64,000 bases of DNA from Lachnospira pectinoschiza (GCF_020564355.1 NZ_JAJCRR010000004.1:248001-312000), one strand, 5' to 3'; positions 29,057 to 38,843 are shown, counted from the stretch's first letter. The notes: generated by a model from the letters alone, not told the origin. A program made the numbers and translations.

Positions 29057-29989
29057 ATGGCAAATATTTATAAGGGAACTTTAGGACTGATTGGCAACAC
29101 ACCGTTGGTAGAAGTTGAAAATATCGAAAAGGAATTAAATCTTCCTGCCACCCTGCTTGTAAAGCTGGAATATTTAAACCCGGCAGGCAGTGTAAAAGAC
29201 AGAATTGCAAAGGCAATGATTGAAGATGCTGAGGAAAAAGGCATTTTAAAGAAAGGTTCTGTAATTATTGAACCGACTTCCGGCAATACCGGAATCGGAT
29301 TGGCGGCGATTGCGGCAGTCAAGGGTTATCGCATTATTCTGACCATGCCGGAAACAATGAGTATTGAGCGCCGCAACATCTTAAAGGCATACGGTGCAGA
29401 AATTGTGCTGACAGAGGGCGCACGCGGCATGAAGGGTGCGATTGAAAAAGCAGATGAGCTGGCAAAAGAAATTCCGGACAGCTTTATTCCGGGACAGTTC
29501 GTCAATCCGGCAAATGCGGCAATGCACAGAAAGACAACCGGTCCTGAAATTTACAAAGATACAGACGGCGCAGTTGACATCTTTGTTGCCGGTGTCGGTA
29601 CAGGCGGTACATTAACAGGTGTCGGCGAATATTTAAAATCCGTAAAACCGGAAGTTCAGGTGGTTGCAGTCGAACCGGCAGGTTCACCGGTGCTTTCAGG
29701 CGGAAGCGCAGGGGCACACAAATTACAGGGAATCGGTGCAGGTTTCGTGCCGGAGGTTTTAAATACGGAGATTTATGACGAAGTCATGCCGATTGACAAT
29801 GATGTTGCATTTGATATGGCAAAGCTTCTTGCCAAAAAAGAAGGCGTATTAGTCGGTATTTCTTCAGGAGCGGCATTATATGCGGCAATTCAGCTTGCAA
29901 AGCGTCCTGAAAATAAGGGTAAGACGATTGTTGCACTGCTGCCGGACAGCGGTGACAGATATTATTCAACACCACTTTTCATGGAATAA
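29057..29989 (+). CDS. cysK: Cysteine synthase (O-acetylserine sulfhydrylase)
   Basis: The 310-residue enzyme has the CysK/CysM fold. It shows the PLP lysine motif [22 protein letters not shown], the phosphate loop GVGTGGT and GISSGAAL. It makes cysteine from O-acetylserine and sulfide in the cytoplasm. ATG 29057 follows GGAGG, and the in-frame ATG 29045 overlaps that site. It is transcribed from its own promoter with a structured leader and is followed by a terminator, so it is monocistronic beside the siroheme operon. Confidence 0.94.
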   Translation: MANIYKGTLGLIGNTPLVEVENIEKELNLPATLLVKLEYLNPAGSVKDRIAKAMIEDAEEKGILKKGSVIIEPTSGNTGIGLAAIAAVKGYRIILTMPETMSIERRNILKAYGAEIVLTEGARGMKGAIEKADELAKEIPDSFIPGQFVNPANAAMHRKTTGPEIYKDTDGAVDIFVAGVGTGGTLTGVGEYLKSVKPEVQVVAVEPAGSPVLSGGSAGAHKLQGIGAGFVPEVLNTEIYDEVMPIDNDVAFDMAKLLAKKEGVLVGISSGAALYAAIQLAKRPENKGKTIVALLPDSGDRYYSTPLFME

Positions 29990-29995
29990 ATTTAA

Positions 29996-30040
29996 AAGTT
30001 GCCGCACTAAGTAAAAGGGCTTAGTCCGGCAGCTTTTTTT
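29996..30040 (+). terminator. Terminator of cysK
   Basis: AAGTTGCCGCACTAAG pairs, with a wobble and one mismatch, with CTTAGTCCGGCAGCTT, followed by a seven-T run. It separates cysK from the siroheme genes. Confidence 0.85.
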
Positions 30041-30075
30041 AATAAAGGATAAAAACGGAAAGGATAAAAGGCACA

Positions 30076-30723
30076 ATGGCATATTTCCCCTTTTTTGTGG
30101 ATTTGCAGGATAAAAAATGTTTCATTATGGGCGGCGGTGAGGTTGCATACCGGAAGGCGGCGGCACTGCTGCCGTTTGGCGCACATATTTACATAAAAGC
30201 ACTGACATACTGTGAGAAATTGACTTCGCTTAAAAATACAACGAAAGGACAGACAAAGCTTACGCTGGCATACGGTACGTTTGAAGAAGCAGATTTAGAG
30301 GGCTGTCAGTTTGTCATTGCCGCAACCGATGACAGGGCGTTAAACCGCAAAATCGCAGAACTGTGTAAAGAAAAAAATATCCTGATTAATACGGTTGACG
30401 ATAAAGAATTGTGCAGTTTTTACTTTCCGTCCTTGATAAAGCAGGACGAGGTTGTCGTGGGCATCAGCAGCGGTGGTAACAGTCCGGTTCTGACACAGAA
30501 AATCCGCAGAACGGTTGAAAAGGAAATACCGCCGTATTACGGTGCGTTAAATGCACAGCTTGGCGCGGTGCGGGAGCGCGTACAGCGCCGGTTTGAAACC
30601 GAAGCGGAGCGCAAAAGCTGTTTTACTGAAATTTTTGAAGCAGGGTGTATAAAGGAACGTCCGCTGACAGCGGAGGAACTGGATACGATAATAAACAGAC
30701 ACAGCGGGAGGGAACATGATTAG
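30076..30723 (+). CDS. Precorrin-2 dehydrogenase / siroheme synthase N-terminal type
   Basis: The 215-residue protein has the CysG N-terminal/Met8 plan: an NAD-binding FIMGGGEVAYRKAAALLPFGA, IAATDDRALNRKIAELCK and KELCSFYFPSLI. It oxidises precorrin-2 to sirohydrochlorin; some relatives also insert iron. It overlaps the downstream HemC-CobA-HemD fusion by eight bases, so the siroheme branch is translated together. Whether it chelates iron is not shown by the sequence. Confidence 0.87.
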   Translation: MAYFPFFVDLQDKKCFIMGGGEVAYRKAAALLPFGAHIYIKALTYCEKLTSLKNTTKGQTKLTLAYGTFEEADLEGCQFVIAATDDRALNRKIAELCKEKNILINTVDDKELCSFYFPSLIKQDEVVVGISSGGNSPVLTQKIRRTVEKEIPPYYGALNAQLGAVRERVQRRFETEAERKSCFTEIFEAGCIKERPLTAEELDTIINRHSGREHD

Positions 30724-33094
30724 AATCGGAACGCGTACAAGTAAGCTCGCAATGATTCAGACGGAGCTGGTAAAACAAAAAATACAGGAACATTTTCCAA
30801 AAGAAAAAATAGAAATCGTTCCTATTATTACAAAGGGCGATGTTATTTTACATCAGCCGCTGGCTTCGTTTGGTGGAAAAGGTGTTTTTACACAGGAAAT
30901 CGAGCAGCAGCTTTTGGACAAAACGATTGATATTGCCGTACACAGCGCCAAAGATGTGCCGATGCAGCTTGCAGACGGTCTGTGTATCGGGGCGGTGCTT
31001 GCGCGGGAAGACTGCCGCGATGTACTGGTGACACGGACAGGGATTTCCGCTAAAGACCTTCCGGCGGGCAGTGTAATCGGAACAAGCAGCCTGCGCAGGG
31101 AATTACAGATAAAAGCAATGAATCCATTTGTGGAAATCCGCATGCTCAGGGGCAATGTGCCGACCAGACTGCAAAAGTTAAAAGACGGACAGTATGACGG
31201 CATTATTCTGGCGGCGGCGGGCTTAAAGCGCCTGCATTTAGAGCAGGAAGACGGCTTGTTTTACGAATATTTTTCAAAGGAAGACTTTTTACCGGCAGCA
31301 GGACAGGGCATTTTAGCCGTGGAAATCTGCAAGGACAGCTTAAAAGAAGTCATGGACTGTTTAAATGACGAAAATGCGAGGGCAGTCCTTATGGCAGAGC
31401 GCGCCTTTTTAACAGCGCTGGACGGAAGCTGTAATGCACCCTGCGGCGTATGCTGTGAAAAGTCAGAGGACGGATTTTGGATTTCGGGCATGTATGCAAA
31501 GGACGGAAAAAATCTTCAAAGAGTGGATAAAAAGACAGACGGCACACAGCCAGCCGATGCCGTTGCACTGGCGGAAAATGTGGCGGCATCATTAAAGGTG
31601 CAGACGGTATCTTTAGTGGGCGCAGGTCCCGGTGCAAAGGATTTGATGAGCCTGCGGGCATTGGAGTGTGTGCGCAGAGCCGATGTGATTATTTATGATA
31701 ATTTAATTTCCCCTTCTATATTAAATGAGGCAAAGACAGAAGCGAAGCTGCTGTATGTCGGCAAACGTGCAAATGCACATTTTATGGAGCAGGAGGAGAT
31801 TAACCGCCTGATTGTGGGTGAAGCAAAAAAGGGAGGCTATGTTGTGCGGTTAAAGGGCGGCGACCCGTTTATCTTTGGCAGGGGCGGTGAAGAAGCGCTG
31901 GCATTAAAAAAGGAAGGAATTCCGTTTGAAATCGTGTCAGGTATTTCTTCGTCCTACAGTGTACCCGCCGCAGCAGGGATTCCGGTAACGCACAGGGGCT
32001 GTGCGGCATCGGTGCATATTATCACGGGACATGAAGGAAAAGAAAAAAAGCAGGCCATCGATTATGCCGTACTGGCAAAGGAAGAAGGAACGCTCGTCTT
32101 TTTAATGGGACTTGGACGGATTGATGAAATTACGCAGAAGCTTATCCAATACGGAAAAGATGTAAAAACTCCGGCGGCAGTCATTTCCAACGGACTTTCG
32201 GCAAGACAGCAAAGCGTGACCGGAACTCTTGAAAATATTGCCGCAAAGGTGCGCAAAGAAAAAATAAAGACACCGGCAATCATTGTTATCGGTGAGGTGG
32301 CGGCATTGTCGGAAGAACTGATATTTGCAAAACAAAAGCCGCTTTCCGGCAAAAGGATTTTACTGACGGGAACGCGCAGTCTGATTGCAAAGCAGGAGGA
32401 CACATTAAAACAGCTCGGTGCGGAAACGGTGGATATCAGCCTGATAGAAACGTATCCTTGCAGAGCGGAACGGACACAGGAAAAATTAAGTACGGTTTCG
32501 GATTATTCATGGATTGCATTTGCGAGTGCCATGGGCGTGCATCAGTTTTTTGCCGCATTATCGGAAGTTCATGTTGACAGAAGAAAGCTTGGCGGCGTAA
32601 AATTTGCCGTAGTCGGAGCGGCAACGGCAGAGGTGCTGGAAAACTACGGTTATATCGCGGATGTTGTGCCACAGCGGGCTAACGCGGAAACGCTCGGCAG
32701 TATCTGGGCGGATACGCTTAACAGAAAAGATAAGGTGCTGCTGGTGCAGGGCAGACAGAGCAGTCCTGTACTTTCAGAACAATTAAAAGAAAAAGAGTGT
32801 GAAACGGATAGTATCTGTCTGTATGAAACACGGCAGGATATGCGCAGAATAGAGGAGTGCAGACGCATTTGCCCGGATATGGATTATGTTGTCATTGCAA
32901 GCGGCACGGCGGCAGAAGCCTTTAAAGAAGTCACGGACGGTTTAAAGCTGCCGAAAATCGTGGCAATCGGACCGCAGACGGCAAAAGCGTGTGAAAAAGC
33001 AGGGCTTTCGGTGACGGCAGTGGCAAAAAAGGCGGACAGCGAGGGTATTGCGCAGGCGGTGTTACAGGATATTATACAGGCAGGCAATGAATGA
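30716..33094 (+). CDS. HemC-CobA-HemD trifunctional fusion
   Basis: This 792-residue protein joins three enzymes. Residues 1-290 are hydroxymethylbilane synthase, with the dipyrromethane-cofactor cysteine C239 in LDGSCNAPCG and GTSSLRR at 122-128. Residues about 297-535 are uroporphyrinogen-III methyltransferase (VGAGPGAKDLMSLRAL, VVRLKGGDPFIFGRGGEE). Residues about 541-792 are uroporphyrinogen-III synthase (RILLTGTR to VAIGPQTAKACEKAG). It carries porphobilinogen through to precorrin-2. It is flanked by SirC-like, hemL, hemA and hemB genes. In most bacteria these are two or three separate proteins. Confidence 0.9.
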   Translation: MIRIGTRTSKLAMIQTELVKQKIQEHFPKEKIEIVPIITKGDVILHQPLASFGGKGVFTQEIEQQLLDKTIDIAVHSAKDVPMQLADGLCIGAVLAREDCRDVLVTRTGISAKDLPAGSVIGTSSLRRELQIKAMNPFVEIRMLRGNVPTRLQKLKDGQYDGIILAAAGLKRLHLEQEDGLFYEYFSKEDFLPAAGQGILAVEICKDSLKEVMDCLNDENARAVLMAERAFLTALDGSCNAPCGVCCEKSEDGFWISGMYAKDGKNLQRVDKKTDGTQPADAVALAENVAASLKVQTVSLVGAGPGAKDLMSLRALECVRRADVIIYDNLISPSILNEAKTEAKLLYVGKRANAHFMEQEEINRLIVGEAKKGGYVVRLKGGDPFIFGRGGEEALALKKEGIPFEIVSGISSSYSVPAAAGIPVTHRGCAASVHIITGHEGKEKKQAIDYAVLAKEEGTLVFLMGLGRIDEITQKLIQYGKDVKTPAAVISNGLSARQQSVTGTLENIAAKVRKEKIKTPAIIVIGEVAALSEELIFAKQKPLSGKRILLTGTRSLIAKQEDTLKQLGAETVDISLIETYPCRAERTQEKLSTVSDYSWIAFASAMGVHQFFAALSEVHVDRRKLGGVKFAVVGAATAEVLENYGYIADVVPQRANAETLGSIWADTLNRKDKVLLVQGRQSSPVLSEQLKEKECETDSICLYETRQDMRRIEECRRICPDMDYVVIASGTAAEAFKEVTDGLKLPKIVAIGPQTAKACEKAGLSVTAVAKKADSEGIAQAVLQDIIQAGNE

Positions 33095-33222
33095 CGGCAC
33101 ACAGGTTGAGAAACCGTTGTAAACGCTGTAAAAATGCAAATGCCGATCAAATTGAAAACGGACACATCTGTGAAAATATAGTGCAGAATAGAAGTCAGGC
33201 GGATTTTCAGAAAGGAAAAAAG

Positions 33223-34500
33223 ATGAATACACAACAGTCAGAACAGTTATTTAAAGCTTCACAGGAGAAAATTCCCGGTGGTGTCAACAGCCCCGTGCGT
33301 GCCTTTGGCGCAGTCGGACGGACACCGCTGTTTATAAAAAATGCAAAGGGAAGCCATATTACGGACGAAGACGGCAACACCTATATTGATTATGTATGTT
33401 CATGGGGACCGGGCATTTTGGGACACGCCCACCCACAGGTGATTGAAGCGGTGCAGAAAGCCTGCGCGGACGGTCTGACATTTGGTGCGCCGACCCGCAA
33501 GGAATATGAACTGGCAGAGCTGATTTGTGAGGCAATGCCTTCTATTAAAAAGGTGCGTCTTGTTAATTCCGGCACGGAAGCAACAATGAGTGCAATCCGC
33601 ACGGCAAGGGGCTATACCGGCAGGGATTATATTATTAAATTTAAAGGCAATTACCACGGACATTCGGACGGACTTTTGGTAAAAGCCGGTTCGGCGGCAC
33701 TGACGACTTCCGTACCGGACAGCAGTGGTGTTCCGGTTTCGTATACAAAAAACACACTGGTTGCGCTCTACAATGATGAAGATTCCGTCAGAGCGTTAAT
33801 GGAAGAATATAAGGGACAGGTTGCGGCAATTATCGTAGAGCCGGTTGCGGCAAACATGGGTGTTGTTCCGCCGAAAAAAGGATTTTTACAGTTTTTAAGA
33901 GATATCACCAAAGAATACGGCAGTGTCCTGATTTTTGATGAAGTTATTACAGGATTCCGTTTAGGCTACGGCGGCGCGCAGGCGCTGTTTGGCATTGAGC
34001 CGGATATGACGACACTCGGCAAGATTATCGGCGGCGGCATGCCGCTTGCCGCATACGGCGGAAAAGCGGAGATTATGGATAAGGTTTCACCGCAGGGACC
34101 GGTTTATCAGGCAGGAACTTTATCGGGCAATCCGATTGCCACGACTGCCGGAATTGAAACGCTGCGCATTTTAAAGGCACACCCGGAATATTACACACAG
34201 ATTGATGAGAGCGCAAAGCAGATTGCACAGGCATTAAGAAATTGGGCGGGGGAAAAGAAAAGACCGTTGCAGGTCAATCAGATTGGTTCGCTGTTGTGTG
34301 CGTTTCATACCGATACGCCGGTTGTGGATTATGATACGGCAACGGCATCAGACACCAGCGCGTATGCGGAGTATTTCGGATATATGCTTGACCACGGCAT
34401 TTACACGGCACCGGCACAGTTTGAGGCGATGTTTGTATCTGCGGCACATACGCAGGAAGATATTGAGCAGACGTGCAGGATTATTTCAGAAAGACCATAA
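33223..34500 (+). CDS. hemL: Glutamate-1-semialdehyde 2,1-aminomutase
   Basis: The 425-residue class III PLP enzyme has the HemL N-terminus (KIPGGVNSPVRAFGAVG) and NSGTEATMSAIRTAR. It carries IFDEVITGFR and the PLP lysine in TLGKIIGGGMP. It makes 5-aminolevulinate from glutamate semialdehyde. ATG 33223 follows AAAGGA and gives the usual length. A longer frame from 33091 would add 44 Cys- and Arg-containing residues and is not supported. It acts with HemA three bases downstream. Confidence 0.93.
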   Translation: MNTQQSEQLFKASQEKIPGGVNSPVRAFGAVGRTPLFIKNAKGSHITDEDGNTYIDYVCSWGPGILGHAHPQVIEAVQKACADGLTFGAPTRKEYELAELICEAMPSIKKVRLVNSGTEATMSAIRTARGYTGRDYIIKFKGNYHGHSDGLLVKAGSAALTTSVPDSSGVPVSYTKNTLVALYNDEDSVRALMEEYKGQVAAIIVEPVAANMGVVPPKKGFLQFLRDITKEYGSVLIFDEVITGFRLGYGGAQALFGIEPDMTTLGKIIGGGMPLAAYGGKAEIMDKVSPQGPVYQAGTLSGNPIATTAGIETLRILKAHPEYYTQIDESAKQIAQALRNWAGEKKRPLQVNQIGSLLCAFHTDTPVVDYDTATASDTSAYAEYFGYMLDHGIYTAPAQFEAMFVSAAHTQEDIEQTCRIISERP

Positions 34501-34502
34501 AG

Positions 34503-35723
34503 ATGAGTATACAGTTATTGAGTATCAGCCACAAAACGGCGCGTGCATCGCTTCGCGGCAGATTCGTATTTGACAGCGAACAGACAAAAGATATTTTAAA
34601 ACAGCTGACAGAGCCTGACGGACAGCAGGAGAATACAGGAATCGAGGAAGCAGTGCTGATTTCAACCTGCAACCGCACGGAGCTTTATTGCAGCGGAACA
34701 CCGGAAAATCAGAATTTTATCAGAATGCAGCATGTTCTTTTAGCGGCGGCGGGCATTGAAAAAAACAGCGAAACGCATATGGCGGCGTTGGACGCACTTC
34801 GCAGATTCTCGGATAAAAATGCCATACATCACCTGTTCTGCGTGGCGGCGGGACTGGACTCGGCGGTGCTTGGAGAAGACCAGATTTTAGGACAGGTAAG
34901 AAATGCTTATTTTCTTGCAATGGAGAGCGGTTATACAAAAACGACTTTCCATTGTCTGTTCCAGTCGGCGATTACGGCGGCAAAACGCATGAAGACCGAT
35001 ACAATCCTGTCAAAGTCTTCCATATCGACCGCGGGGCTGGCACTGAAAACAGCTATGGAATGTCAGCAGGATTTACCGGTGAAAAATGTTATGATTATCG
35101 GTGCTTCCGGCAAAATCGGCAGTATTGTTTTAAAAGATGCGCTGGATTTTCAGGGATTAAATATTTTTATCACGGCAAGACACGAACTGCCGCATCCGTT
35201 ACACGGACAGGATATGCGGTACACAGTCATTCCGTATGAGAAGCGGTATGAATATATGCCCGACATGGACATTGTCATCAGTGCAACGGCAAGCCCGCAT
35301 TACACGGTGATGAAAGAACATTTTTTGGCGCAGAATCCACCGGTGAAAAAGAGGGTGCTTTTTGACCTTGCCGTGCCGGCGGACATTGAGCCGGAAATGT
35401 CACAGGTGCCGGAAACCGTCTGCTATTCCATGGAGGATATGCAGGAGCTTGCAAGACAGAATAATGCGGCAAAGTTAGAGGCACTGCCTAAGGCAAAAGC
35501 GATTCTGTCAAAATATGAAGAACAGTTTGTTAAAAATATGGCATTCGGTGAGGCACTTCCGGCGATTGCGGCATTGTCAGAAAGGGCGCAGGAGGCACTG
35601 GAGCAGGAGAGCGCCTACAGTCTGGTACATAAGTTTGTCTGTCAGGCGAAAAAGAACTGTGATGCCGACGAATTTGTACAATTTACAAAAATTTTAAATA
35701 AAATAGTAGAAGTTGAAGTCTGA
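34503..35723 (+). CDS. hemA: Glutamyl-tRNA reductase
   Basis: The 406-residue protein has the catalytic cysteine motif STCNRTELY at about 54-62, the substrate region GLDSAVLGEDQILGQV and an NADPH-binding IIGASGKIGSIVL. It starts C5 tetrapyrrole synthesis from Glu-tRNA. ATG 34503 lies three bases after the hemL stop. The C-terminal dimerisation helix is present. Confidence 0.9.
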   Translation: MSIQLLSISHKTARASLRGRFVFDSEQTKDILKQLTEPDGQQENTGIEEAVLISTCNRTELYCSGTPENQNFIRMQHVLLAAAGIEKNSETHMAALDALRRFSDKNAIHHLFCVAAGLDSAVLGEDQILGQVRNAYFLAMESGYTKTTFHCLFQSAITAAKRMKTDTILSKSSISTAGLALKTAMECQQDLPVKNVMIIGASGKIGSIVLKDALDFQGLNIFITARHELPHPLHGQDMRYTVIPYEKRYEYMPDMDIVISATASPHYTVMKEHFLAQNPPVKKRVLFDLAVPADIEPEMSQVPETVCYSMEDMQELARQNNAAKLEALPKAKAILSKYEEQFVKNMAFGEALPAIAALSERAQEALEQESAYSLVHKFVCQAKKNCDADEFVQFTKILNKIVEVEV

Positions 35724-35744
35724 TACGGCGGAAAGAAGGAAAAA

Positions 35745-36722
35745 ATGATTACAAGACCAAGAAGATTAAGACAAAATCCCGTTTTAAGAAAAATGGTGCG
35801 TGAAACACGAATGGATGCATCATCACTGATTTATCCGATGTTTGTACGCGAGGGAAGCGGAATAAAAGAAGAAATTCCGGCAATGGAAGGACAGTACCGC
35901 TACACCACCGACACCATGCTTTATGCGTTAGAGGATTTGGAAAAAGCGGGTGTCAGAAGTGTTATGTTTTTTGGGATTCCCGATGTAAAAGATGAAGTTG
36001 GAAGCGGCGCTTATGCGGAAGATGGCATTGTACAGCGTGCACTGCGTGAGGCGAGAGCGCATTTCCCGGAAATGTATCTGATTACAGATGTCTGCATGTG
36101 CGAATATACCTCGCACGGTCACTGCGGACTGTTAAAGGGACATGACGTGGACAACGACAGCACACTGGAACTGCTTGCAAAGACAGCGGTTTCCCATGTA
36201 CAGGCAGGTGCGGATATGGTAGCACCGTCCGATATGATGGACGGCAGAGTGCTTGCAATCCGTAATGCGCTGGACGACCACGGCTATGAAAATACGCCGA
36301 TTATGTCGTATGCCGTAAAATATGCATCTTCATTTTATGCGCCGTTCCGCGATGCGGCAGGTTCGGCACCGTCCTTTGGTGACAGAAAGTCGTACCAGAT
36401 GGATTTCCACAACCGAAAGGAAGCGTTAAAGGAAGCTCAGTTAGACGTTTCCGAGGGCGCAGACATTATCATGGTAAAACCGGCGATGACCTATCTGGAT
36501 ATTGTGCGTGAGGTTGCAGACACCGTCAATGTCCCGGTTGCCGCATACAGTGTCAGCGGCGAATATGCCATGGTAAAGGCAGGTGCAAAGCTTGGCTGTG
36601 TGGACGAAGAAAAAATCGTCTGTGAAATGGCAACGGGCGTTTACCGCGCAGGCGCTTGTGTTTACCTGACATATTTTGCGAAGGAAATTGCAGGGTATAT
36701 CGAGAAGGGGTATATTGGATAA
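35745..36722 (+). CDS. hemB: Porphobilinogen synthase
   Basis: The 325-residue enzyme has the zinc-site cysteines in DVCMCEYTSHGHC, the Schiff-base lysines in YAVKYASSFYAPFR and MVKPAMTY, and normal length. It condenses two 5-aminolevulinates. It is the last gene of the tetrapyrrole operon. No genes for later heme steps are seen, so the pathway probably serves siroheme or B12. Confidence 0.94.
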   Translation: MITRPRRLRQNPVLRKMVRETRMDASSLIYPMFVREGSGIKEEIPAMEGQYRYTTDTMLYALEDLEKAGVRSVMFFGIPDVKDEVGSGAYAEDGIVQRALREARAHFPEMYLITDVCMCEYTSHGHCGLLKGHDVDNDSTLELLAKTAVSHVQAGADMVAPSDMMDGRVLAIRNALDDHGYENTPIMSYAVKYASSFYAPFRDAAGSAPSFGDRKSYQMDFHNRKEALKEAQLDVSEGADIIMVKPAMTYLDIVREVADTVNVPVAAYSVSGEYAMVKAGAKLGCVDEEKIVCEMATGVYRAGACVYLTYFAKEIAGYIEKGYIG

Positions 36723-36739
36723 TATATAAAATTGATATC

Positions 36740-36783
36740 AATAAAGGGCTGTACACGAATTACTTAGTGTGCAGCCCTTTATT
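36740..36783 (+). terminator. Terminator after hemB
   Basis: AATAAAGGGCTGTACAC (36740-36756) pairs with GTGTGCAGCCCTTTATT (36767-36783), with one G-U wobble. It probably acts in both directions, since the minus-strand toxin remnant ends within three bases. Confidence 0.75.
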
Positions 36784-36785
36784 GA

Positions 36786-37161
36786 TTAATCATGCAGATT
36801 CATTTTTTTCAATGCCCTGAGCTGATTACGCTTTGCGTAAATCACATTCAGAATATAGACTTTGGCATATGAATCATCCAATCTATAATAGATATAAAAA
36901 TTTGGGATAATAATTTTACGTACACCTCTGGAATGCCAAGGTTCCCATTCTACTGGAGCGATACTTGGTGCCATATATGTCAGTTTTTGTATTTCACTGC
37001 GAATAGTACGAATGTAATTAAGTGCTACATCTGGAACTAATAATCTGACGATAAAGGGAGTTGATTACAACAGAAACAGGAACACCAAGTTTCTGAAGAA
37101 TGTCCTCGGCTTCAGTTTTTATAATATTTTCAACACGGGCGCTTACTGTTGAATCTTTCAT
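36786..37161 (-). pseudogene. Decayed toxin-antitoxin pair (DinJ/RelB-type with ParE/RelE-type)
   Basis: From 37161 a 47-codon frame, with GGAGG seven bases upstream, matches the start of DinJ/RelB antitoxins (MKDSTVSARVENIIKTEAED ... INSLYRQI) and then stops. In another frame, from about 37040 down to 36786, sequence matches the C-terminal half of ParE/RelE toxins (LNYIRTIRSEIQKL, VEWEPWHSRGVRKI, FYIYYRLDD). The antitoxin C-terminus and toxin N-terminus are missing. This suggests one deletion joined the two genes. The toxin half has no proper start and is unlikely to act. Confidence 0.7.
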
Positions 37162-37188
37162 ATCAAACACCTCCTACCAACTTGAATT

Positions 37189-37704
37189 TCATAAACGCAT
37201 TTGCTTCTTAAACGCAAACATTCCCTCATTGCCATCACCGACAAAATTGTCCGGTGTATCCGGCATAGGATGTTTTTCATTAAAAAATTCTGTAATATGA
37301 AAGCCGCAGACATTCACATAAAAATGAATGTTGCGCTTATCAAAGTACGGCGTACAGGTTTCCCATACTTTCGTGTTCGGATATATCCGTTCCAATTCAA
37401 ACCATATCTTCTTACCGATACCTTTGCTCTGAACTCCGTTCTTTACAAAAAGCAGGTCAAGATGGTTATGCTGTGTACTCTCATTGATAATAACAACTGC
37501 ACCGCCCACCATTTCTCCATCGACAACAGCTTTATAGACAGCAGACCCCTCCGCATTCACCGACTGGTCAATGTCCTTTTCAGGCAGAATAACAGCATCT
37601 GTTTTCCCGAAAGCATCTTCAAAACCTTTCTGAAATGCTTCCTGCATATCAGACTTGTATTGCGTTAATTCTTTTGGTTCTATACAAACTAATTGGAAGG
37701 TCAT
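37189..37704 (-). CDS. GNAT-family N-acetyltransferase
   Basis: The 171-residue protein has the GNAT acetyl-CoA region (HLDLLFVKNGVQSKGIGKKIW). It also has the following strand WETCTPYFDKRNIHFYVNVCGFH. The substrate is unknown. GGAG is about ten bases before the ATG on the minus strand. It lies in an island with decayed mobile genes and may be a later arrival. Confidence 0.8.
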   Translation of the reverse strand: MTFQLVCIEPKELTQYKSDMQEAFQKGFEDAFGKTDAVILPEKDIDQSVNAEGSAVYKAVVDGEMVGGAVVIINESTQHNHLDLLFVKNGVQSKGIGKKIWFELERIYPNTKVWETCTPYFDKRNIHFYVNVCGFHITEFFNEKHPMPDTPDNFVGDGNEGMFAFKKQMRL

Positions 37705-37764
37705 TTTATATCTATCTCCTCAAAAATACCGATTTTCTTAATTCTACAAACCGGAAGTTTCCAT

Positions 37765-38103
37765 TTATTTCTTTTTGCGGTATTGGGGTTCAATACCTAC
37801 TACATACGCTACCATAGCCGCAATACTAATAAGCATTGCACCCAATATAGGTATAATAATCAAACCCGAATTCTGCCCATCTAATAAAGGCAATCCAATT
37901 AACGTAAACAAAACACCATACACGCACCACAATATGCCCAAAGCACGATTATAGCCTTTCACATCTTCTATGGGCGCTACCTCAGCATTTGCCCAAAAAC
38001 CGAAAGGTTTTGCTTTCTTGGAATTAAAATCATAAATGCCCATTACAATAAATAATACGCCGATTATTACCCAAATAACAAATGCTATTAATCTTCCTTC
38101 CAT
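37765..38103 (-). CDS. Small integral membrane protein
   Basis: This 112-residue protein starts at ATG 38103 after AAAGGA. It has three hydrophobic segments (about 5-22, 50-68 and 80-100) and a central GFWANAE motif. It resembles small membrane proteins of the DUF3784 kind, but that is uncertain. Function is unknown. Confidence 0.6.
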   Translation of the reverse strand: MEGRLIAFVIWVIIGVLFIVMGIYDFNSKKAKPFGFWANAEVAPIEDVKGYNRALGILWCVYGVLFTLIGLPLLDGQNSGLIIIPILGAMLISIAAMVAYVVGIEPQYRKKK

Positions 38104-38225
38104 AATATGTATCCTTTCTTTGTAGTTCTGCAAATTCCGATTTGATAATCTCTTGAACAAGGCTACCATATGGGTAATTCTACCACATATCCATCCTTAA
38201 TTCATCTAAAATCTTCACAATTGAT

Positions 38226-38465
38226 TTACCATACATCTAAACTATCTTCCGCATCCACCCATGCCTGCATCTCATTATCTAAAGCCAACCGAGAATACTC
38301 CATAGGGTTGTCAATGGCAAGAGCATTCAATGCACATTGTGAATTTGGTGTGGTCTTTAAACCATCCTCTGCCTTATTACAGTCAATGCGCAAAATCATA
38401 TTATCAAAGGTGGTTATATCAATACTATTGCAGTATTGGTTATATGTAGCATATATAAATTTCAT
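38226..38465 (-). CDS. Small hypothetical protein (DUF6061-like)
   Basis: This 79-residue soluble, acidic protein starts MKFIYATYN and has LRIDCNKAED and NPMEYSRLALDNEMQAWVD. The pattern recalls DUF6061 proteins often found on clostridial mobile elements. AAAGGA lies upstream. Function is unknown. Confidence 0.55.
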   Translation of the reverse strand: MKFIYATYNQYCNSIDITTFDNMILRIDCNKAEDGLKTTPNSQCALNALAIDNPMEYSRLALDNEMQAWVDAEDSLDVW

Positions 38466-38530
38466 GGCTGTTTCGTCCTTTCAAGTTTATTACAGATAAG
38501 CTGGTTGTATTGATAAATTGTTGTGTGTCC

Positions 38531-38719
38531 TAGAATTATCCTTTAGAACGTGAAACTCATGCTTCACTGCTGTTGTTTGCGGGCGTGTCGATTGCCAGTG
38601 TTGCAAGAAGACTGGGACATGCCAGTATGACAACAACGCAAAAGACCTATTTACACATTATTCAGGAACTGGAGAATAAAGATGTAGATTTAGTAATGCG
38701 CACATTATCGGGATTGTAA
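38531..38719 (+). pseudogene. C-terminal fragment of a tyrosine recombinase
   Basis: The frame ending at TAA 38719 encodes HASLLLFAGVSIASVARRLG followed by HASMTTTQKTYLHI. This is the catalytic end of phage-type integrases, including the His of the H-x-x-R-like region and the nucleophile Tyr of TYLH. It lacks a start and everything upstream. It is a relic of an integrated element beside the toxin-antitoxin remnant. Confidence 0.8.
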
Positions 38720-38805
38720 TACAACATCTAGGAAAAAGAAAACGAAAAGAACTTACGCTGATTATAAAAGCTCTTGAAAAATCTCCCATTTCATGAAAAT
38801 ACTTC

Positions 38806-38834
38806 TTGACAAAACCCTCATTCTGTTTTACTAT
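38806..38834 (+). promoter_or_regulatory. Promoter of the sulfate uptake and reduction operon
   Basis: TTGACA (38806-38811) and TACTAT (38829-38834) are spaced by 17 bases. This lies about 60 bases before the substrate-binding protein start. Confidence 0.65.
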
Positions 38835-38843
38835 CATATAAAA

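Noticed and set aside
33091..33222. N-terminal extension of HemL from ATG 33091
   Set aside because: ATG 33223 has an AGGA site and gives the normal 425-residue HemL. The extension has no known domain.
37201..37668. Plus-strand 155-residue frame opposite the GNAT gene
   Set aside because: It is the antisense shadow of a recognisable acetyltransferase and has no domain of its own.
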